This document shows, one piece after another, positions 60,037-64,000 of a DNA stretch of 64,000 nucleotides. Position 1 is the first letter of the stretch. Every line of letters starts with the position of its first letter. The position numbers and the translations under genes are program-made. The notes under the pieces are model-generated. The model worked only from the letters and a program-made list of their open reading frames with translations, was not told the DNA's origin and ran no database searches. The DNA is from Pseudomonas sp. LS44 (lineage in GTDB: Bacteria > Pseudomonadota > Gammaproteobacteria > Pseudomonadales > Pseudomonadaceae): NCBI RefSeq assembly GCF_024730785.1, contig NZ_CP102830.1:1240001-1304000 (forward strand). Reading direction: 5' to 3'.

Positions 60037-60987
60037 TCAGGGCCGCAGGATGAACTTCTCGGTGCTGCCCTGATTGACCGCCAGATAGCACGCCGGTCCT
60101 TCGCTCAGCGGCACTTCGCGCAAGTCGCCGGGTAGCGGCAACTTGCGTTGGTCGAACAGCGCACCGAAGCCATCGAGCATCGCCGCGCAATCGGCGGTGC
60201 TGTACAGCAGCGTGTTGACGCCGACCAGCGTCCCTCCACGCCGGTACAGCGCCAGGGCCGGTAGCTGCACATAGCCGTCGGCTGGCGCGGCGATGTAGGC
60301 GATGCGCCCAAATGGCGCGAGTGCCGACACGGCGGCCGGTAGCCAGAAACCGGTGGTGTCGAAGATCACCTCGGCGCCGCCGGGGAAATGCGCTTTCACC
60401 TGCGCGGCGAGGTTGGCCGGCTCGTCGAGCTGAATGCTCTGCACGCCCGGCGCAGGCAGATAACCAGGACGCCGCACGGCGGCCACTACCTCGGCGCCAC
60501 GGGCCAGGGCTAGACCGATCGCCGCGCTGCCGACCGCGCCGTTGGCGCCGATAACCAGCAGGCGCGTCCCGGCGGTCACCTGGCTGCGTTGCAGGGCATC
60601 CCAGGCGGTGGTGTAAGGCACGCCGCAGCTGGCGGCTTGGGCGAAACTCAGCGATTCGGGCTTGCGCGCCACGCCGCTGGCCGGCAGGCAGATGTGACTG
60701 GCATGGCTGCCGTCGCGGGAAAAGCCGATCTGGTTGCCGGTGCCCCACACCGCCTGGCCGATCAGTTCGGCCGGGCCCTGCACGACCACCCCGGCGAAAT
60801 CGCGACCGGGTACGCGAGGCAAGGTGGTGTAGGGAAAGCGACCGAGGACGTTCTTCACATCGCTGGGGTTGAGGCCGGCGGCGTGGATTTCCACCAGCAC
60901 TTCATCGGCGGCGGGAGTCGGGGTCGGCAGCTCGCGGTGGCTGAGCGCGGCCAGATCGCCAGTGGCGGTGAATTGCAGAGCGTACAT
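60037..60987 (-). CDS. MDR-family quinone oxidoreductase-like protein, zinc-free
   Basis: The 316-residue medium-chain reductase has the N-terminal catalytic domain DEVLVEIHAAGLNPSDVKNVLGRFP, RVPGRDFAGVV and CGVPYTTAWDALQRSQVTAGTRLLVIGANGAVGSAAIGLA (GxGxxG cofactor site). The zinc-binding cysteines of alcohol dehydrogenases are absent, so it belongs with the NADPH:quinone and enoyl-reductase group. Substrate is unknown. The start at 60987 was chosen for homology; the open frame goes further upstream. Confidence 0.87.
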   Translation of the reverse strand: MYALQFTATGDLAALSHRELPTPTPAADEVLVEIHAAGLNPSDVKNVLGRFPYTTLPRVPGRDFAGVVVQGPAELIGQAVWGTGNQIGFSRDGSHASHICLPASGVARKPESLSFAQAASCGVPYTTAWDALQRSQVTAGTRLLVIGANGAVGSAAIGLALARGAEVVAAVRRPGYLPAPGVQSIQLDEPANLAAQVKAHFPGGAEVIFDTTGFWLPAAVSALAPFGRIAYIAAPADGYVQLPALALYRRGGTLVGVNTLLYSTADCAAMLDGFGALFDQRKLPLPGDLREVPLSEGPACYLAVNQGSTEKFILRP

Positions 60988-61101
60988 GGGCGTTTCTCTC
61001 TCTCGAAAAGGAACACGGCGCAGTGCGTGAGGGTAGCGCAGCACGGCGGGCTCAGCGGATCGTCGTGTAGCACTTCGACCGGGAATGACTCGGCGTGACA
61101 C

Positions 61102-61713
61102 TCAACGAGTCAACGGCAAGGCCACGCCCATCAAGCCGAAGAGTCCGCCGCAGCAGCGGTTGAAGGCTTTGCCGCTACGTTCCAGCCACGGGCGGACGCG
61201 GTGGGCGAGGCGCGCCAGAAGGTATTCGGTCAGCCCTTCGGTGAGGGCGAACGTCAGGGCCATCACGGCGAATTGCAGCCACAGATTGCCTTGCGGATCG
61301 ATGAACTGCGGCAGGAAGGCACCGTAGAACAGAATCACCTTGGGGTTCGAAATCGCCGACAACAGGCCCTGACGGAACATCGCCGTGCCAGGCTTGCTCG
61401 CGCTACCGCTGGGGGCGCTGAGCTGCATCGGTGGCGCGCGCCAGAGCTGAATCCCAAGCCAGACCAGATAGGCGCCGCCAGCCAGCTTGAGCACCACCAA
61501 TGCGTCGTTCGAGGCCTTGAGCAAGGCGCCGATGCCGAACATCGATAGCGCCATCAACACGACGAAGCCCGCGACACCGCCGCCGATGGTCCACAGCGTG
61601 CGGCGATGGCCGTACAGGGCACCATGGGTGAGGGCGAGCAAACCGTTGGGGCCGGGCGTCAGCGACAGGCCGATGATGGCGGCGAAATAGATCAGCCAGG
61701 TATGCAGGGCCAT
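61102..61713 (-). CDS. LysE/RhtB-family amino acid exporter
   Basis: The 203-residue membrane protein has six predicted helices. The family N-terminus TWLIYFAAIIGLSLTPGPNGLLALTHGALYGHRRTL and the central GGAYLVWLGIQLWR are typical, as is AISNPKVILFYGAFLPQFIDPQGN. It likely exports an amino acid or a homoserine-like compound. It precedes the oxidoreductase on the same strand with 114 bases between; the two may or may not share a transcript. Confidence 0.92.
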   Translation of the reverse strand: MALHTWLIYFAAIIGLSLTPGPNGLLALTHGALYGHRRTLWTIGGGVAGFVVLMALSMFGIGALLKASNDALVVLKLAGGAYLVWLGIQLWRAPPMQLSAPSGSASKPGTAMFRQGLLSAISNPKVILFYGAFLPQFIDPQGNLWLQFAVMALTFALTEGLTEYLLARLAHRVRPWLERSGKAFNRCCGGLFGLMGVALPLTR

Positions 61714-61934
61714 TGGCAGTTCTCCGTGATGTGTCAGGGTGGTCAGGGCGCGACCGAGTTTCGGTGAGGCCTCGGCTCGGCCAAGGTAAGAGCGCAGGCC
61801 GGTCGGATGGTCGCCAGGTCGAAGCCAGTGGTGCGGGGCAGTCTGCAGGATATGCCGTGGAGCTGCCGTCTTGCCGTATCCTTGCCGGCGCCGCCTGCCT
61901 TGGCGGCTCGTTGAACAATCGTTATGGGACGCGC

Positions 61935-62147
61935 ATGAAGCCTGAAGATCTGCAACTGTTGGTGACCCGCCCGATGCCGTACGGCAAGTACAAGGGGCGT
62001 TTGATCGCCGATCTACCGGGCAACTATCTCAACTGGTTCGCCCGCGAAGGCTTTCCCAAGAACGAGATCGGTCGTCTGCTCGAGTTGATGCACGAAATCG
62101 ATCACAACGGCCTGTCCGATTTGCTCACGCCGTTGCGTCAGCGTTAG
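61935..62147 (+). CDS. DUF3820 family protein
   Basis: This 70-residue protein fits DUF3820: MKPEDLQLLVTRPMPYGKYK, then GRLIADLPGNYLNWFAREGFP and LMHEIDHNGLSDLLTPLRQR. The PYGKYKG and LPGNYL-WF motifs occur also in exonuclease-associated domains, suggesting a nucleic-acid-related role. A broken second copy lies at 58248. The stop overlaps the convergent gene by four bases. Confidence 0.88.
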   Translation: MKPEDLQLLVTRPMPYGKYKGRLIADLPGNYLNWFAREGFPKNEIGRLLELMHEIDHNGLSDLLTPLRQR

Positions 62148-62677
62148 TCGTCGGCTTCGGCATCTAGGGCCGCTTGATAGGCGGGCGCCGCGTAGATACC
62201 CACTTCCACGCACAACTCCATGACCCGGGCGAGATCGCTGGTGTAGACCAGTACGGCCTGCAACTCGTCATCCAGCGGTTCGCTGAAATCCACCAGCACG
62301 TAGCCGCCTTTTTCCGGATACAGGCTGCTTAGCTGGACCTGGATACGGTTCAGTGCTTTCAGCGGCTCGGTCTTCAGCAATTGCTTGGGTTTGAGGACGA
62401 AATTCACGTCGGCGCCGAACGAGGCGACGATCTGCTCGAACAACTCGGCATAGCTGTCGGCCTGAAACAGCACGATGTCCGGCAGGCTGCCGACCACCAC
62501 CCATTCGCCTAGCGGGATGGGGAAACTGTCGTCGTAATTGATATCCGGATTGGCCTGCAGGAACGCCTGCGGGTCGGCGTAGGCCTGGGCGGCTTCAGCG
62601 GCGATTCGCTCGATTTCCTCGACGTTCATGCAGCCGGAGCTGATTTTGCCGATCAGTTCGATAAGTTGATCTTTCAT
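62144..62677 (-). CDS. Conserved acidic protein of unknown function
   Basis: This 177-residue acidic soluble protein reads MKDQLIELIGKISSGCMNVE, then EIERIAAEAAQAYADPQAFL, INYDDSFPIPLGEWVVVGSLPDIVLFQADSYAELFEQI and a C-terminal LARVMELCVEVGIYAAPAYQAAL. No motif was recognised. Codon use and length are normal for the region, and a ribosome site (GGAACCGCGACC) precedes the ATG at 62677. It converges on the DUF3820 gene. Confidence 0.7.
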   Translation of the reverse strand: MKDQLIELIGKISSGCMNVEEIERIAAEAAQAYADPQAFLQANPDINYDDSFPIPLGEWVVVGSLPDIVLFQADSYAELFEQIVASFGADVNFVLKPKQLLKTEPLKALNRIQVQLSSLYPEKGGYVLVDFSEPLDDELQAVLVYTSDLARVMELCVEVGIYAAPAYQAALDAEADD

Positions 62678-62830
62678 GGTCGCGGTTCCCGTCGGAAATG
62701 GCCGCGAAGAATATACCGAAGTGCGCCGCATGAGGACGCCGGCGGCCGGCGGATGGCAGTCCGTCGGTAGGCCATGCGCCGTGATGGCGCTAGGCTATAT
62801 TCACCGGCAACACCTTAGTGAGTTGTAAAC

Positions 62831-63925
62831 ATGGAAGAAAGACGCTCCAGGCCAGGGAAAAAGACAGGCATGTCGTTCGTACGACGGGCGTTTTGGCCAC
62901 GAGCGATTGGCTTGGGCGTGGGCTTTTTTGCCGTAGCCGGCGTGTTCTGGGGTCGCGGTGAACCGCTCTGGCTGTGGGGCGCGCTGGCGTTGTATTGCTA
63001 CGTCTGGCCGCTGCTGGCCTACCGCATCGCCGCTAACTCCCACGCGCCATATATAGCCGAGCAGCGCCATGTTTTGATCGACTCGCTGGTCGCCGGCTTC
63101 TGGATCGCGACCATTCAGTTCAACGTGTTGCCCACTGTGATGCTGCTGTCGATGTTGGCGATGAACAACACTGCAGCCGGGGGCGTGCGCTTCGTGGCCC
63201 TGGGCATTCTCCTGCAAGTGCTTGGGGTCGGCCTGTCGGTGCTGCTGCTGGGCTTTGGCTTCTCGCCGAAAACCACGCCGCAGCAGGTCTACGCGAGCAT
63301 TCCAATGCTCGTGGTGCATCCCATGATCATCGGTCTGGTGCTGTATCAGCTGGCGATCCAGCTGGCAAAGCACAAAAAGGCGCTCCGCGAGCTGAGCCGC
63401 ATCGACAACCTCACGCGGCTGTTCAATCGGGGCCACTGGAAAGAATTACTGCAGTTCGAATTCGAGCAATGCCAGCAGTTGAAACAGGGCGCCAGCCTGG
63501 CGTTGATTGATGTCGATCACTTCAAGTCCACCAACGACCAACACGGCCACATCGCCGGCGACATGGTGTTGCGCCTGGTTGGCGAGCGCATCGCGCACAA
63601 CCTGCGCAGCGAGGATCTGGCCGGACGTTATGGCGGCGATGAGTTCTGCATTTTGCTGCCTCGCACTTCGCCGGAGCGCGCCCAGGAAATTCTCGAACGT
63701 CTGCGTAGTGACGTCGCGACATTGCAGTGCGACGAGGCGCCAAACCTCAGTCTCAGCCTGAGCATCGGCATCGCCGGCTACGAGCAGCATCTGACGGATG
63801 CCACCGCCTGGCTGCGCGAGGCCGACCGGGCGCTATATGAAGCCAAACGGCACGGACGCAACCGCATCATGTTGGCCAATATGCTGACTAACGATGAATG
63901 GGTGACAGGCAGCACGCCGGCCTGA
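62831..63925 (+). CDS. MASE2-type diguanylate cyclase
   Basis: The 364-residue inner membrane cyclase has an N-terminal MASE2-like sensor region with about six helices (FWPRAIGLGVGFFAVAGVFWGRG, LWGALALYCYVWPLLAYRIA and others to residue 180). A GGDEF domain follows: IDNLTRLFNRGHW, ALIDVDHFKSTNDQHGHIAGD and the active motif GRYGGDEFCIL. An RSED at five residues before GGDEF is the RxxD inhibitory site. It should make cyclic di-GMP with product inhibition, as E. coli DgcC/AdrA does. The gene stands alone. Confidence 0.92.
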   Translation: MEERRSRPGKKTGMSFVRRAFWPRAIGLGVGFFAVAGVFWGRGEPLWLWGALALYCYVWPLLAYRIAANSHAPYIAEQRHVLIDSLVAGFWIATIQFNVLPTVMLLSMLAMNNTAAGGVRFVALGILLQVLGVGLSVLLLGFGFSPKTTPQQVYASIPMLVVHPMIIGLVLYQLAIQLAKHKKALRELSRIDNLTRLFNRGHWKELLQFEFEQCQQLKQGASLALIDVDHFKSTNDQHGHIAGDMVLRLVGERIAHNLRSEDLAGRYGGDEFCILLPRTSPERAQEILERLRSDVATLQCDEAPNLSLSLSIGIAGYEQHLTDATAWLREADRALYEAKRHGRNRIMLANMLTNDEWVTGSTPA

Positions 63926-63982
63926 ATCACACCGCGCCGGCTGCTCAGGCCAAGACTTTTGGCCGGCTTTGCCTTACCGGCA

Positions 63983-63999
63983 CTAGCAGGCCGTTGAAA
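63983..63999 (+). repeat. 17-base motif matching 4431-4447
   Basis: CTAGCAGGCCGTTGAAA differs by one base from the sequence at 4431. The window ends here, so any larger element is cut off. Confidence 0.35.
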
Positions 64000-64000
64000 A

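Overview
The window is a stretch of chromosome from a Pseudomonas-type gammaproteobacterium. The evidence is high GC, GC-ending codons, strong AGGAG-type ribosome sites, several REP-like hairpin families between genes, and recognisable Pseudomonas gene sets: the braC-DEFG branched-chain amino acid transporter, rapA/hepA, phaJ, tandem fadD genes, hrpA, phoA and the 36-residue cbb3 oxidase subunit CcoM. No rRNA, tRNA, CRISPR array, prophage or intact insertion sequence was seen. The contig is clipped at the left end inside an OmpA-family gene.

Layout. 1-15200 carries an OmpA-family protein end, a DUF1145 membrane protein, a secreted collagen-like protein, a CopD-like membrane protein, dinG with a LexA-like box, a large secreted GH50/agarase-type glycosidase, an EstB-type serine hydrolase, an OmpA lipoprotein, pdxH, a glycine-zipper lipoprotein, an EamA exporter, a PLP enzyme of the cysteine synthase family, a GAPDH and two small conserved genes. 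15394-20281 is the bra operon on the minus strand, with a terminator-like attenuator after braC. 20544-23233 holds two small genes and a garR/hyi-like pair of the hydroxypyruvate/tartronate semialdehyde pathway. 23638-30128 has rapA, an AlkB-like gene cluster, a divergent LysR/SDR pair and ccoM under a perfect Anr box. 30309-33915 is a self-regulated TetR-HlyD-ABC efflux operon. 34120-45726 is a lipid block: phaJ, a monoacylglycerol-lipase-type hydrolase, two fadD paralogues and a thioesterase, followed by hrpA. 54216-57259 resumes with a HIT protein and phoA (PhoB box). 57829-63925 has a lipoprotein, an Fnr-like regulator, a periplasmic binding protein, an oxidoreductase, a LysE exporter, DUF3820 and a diguanylate cyclase.

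The most unusual part is 47716-52550. An N-acetyltransferase, a RimK-like ATP-grasp ligase, a CorA-like transporter and a 34-codon membrane ORF sit between decayed copies of a Mut7-C RNase gene whose intact copy lies at 51703-52452. The acetyltransferase ends where a C39 peptidase half would be expected, and its last codons are read from the antisense strand of a Mut7-C remnant. The first part of the ATP-grasp gene is visibly AT-richer than the rest. I read this as a cassette joined into a tandemly duplicated Mut7-C locus, with loss of part of the peptide-ligation system.

Other structure not explained by ordinary genes: three copies of a 140-bp MITE-like element with terminal inverted repeats; two intergenic-type hairpin repeats inserted in frame inside hrpA; a decayed second copy of the DUF3820 gene; a remnant of a sigma-54 activator; and perfect palindromes at the TetR gene and upstream of braC. 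All functional statements come from sequence reading and recalled family knowledge; no search was run.
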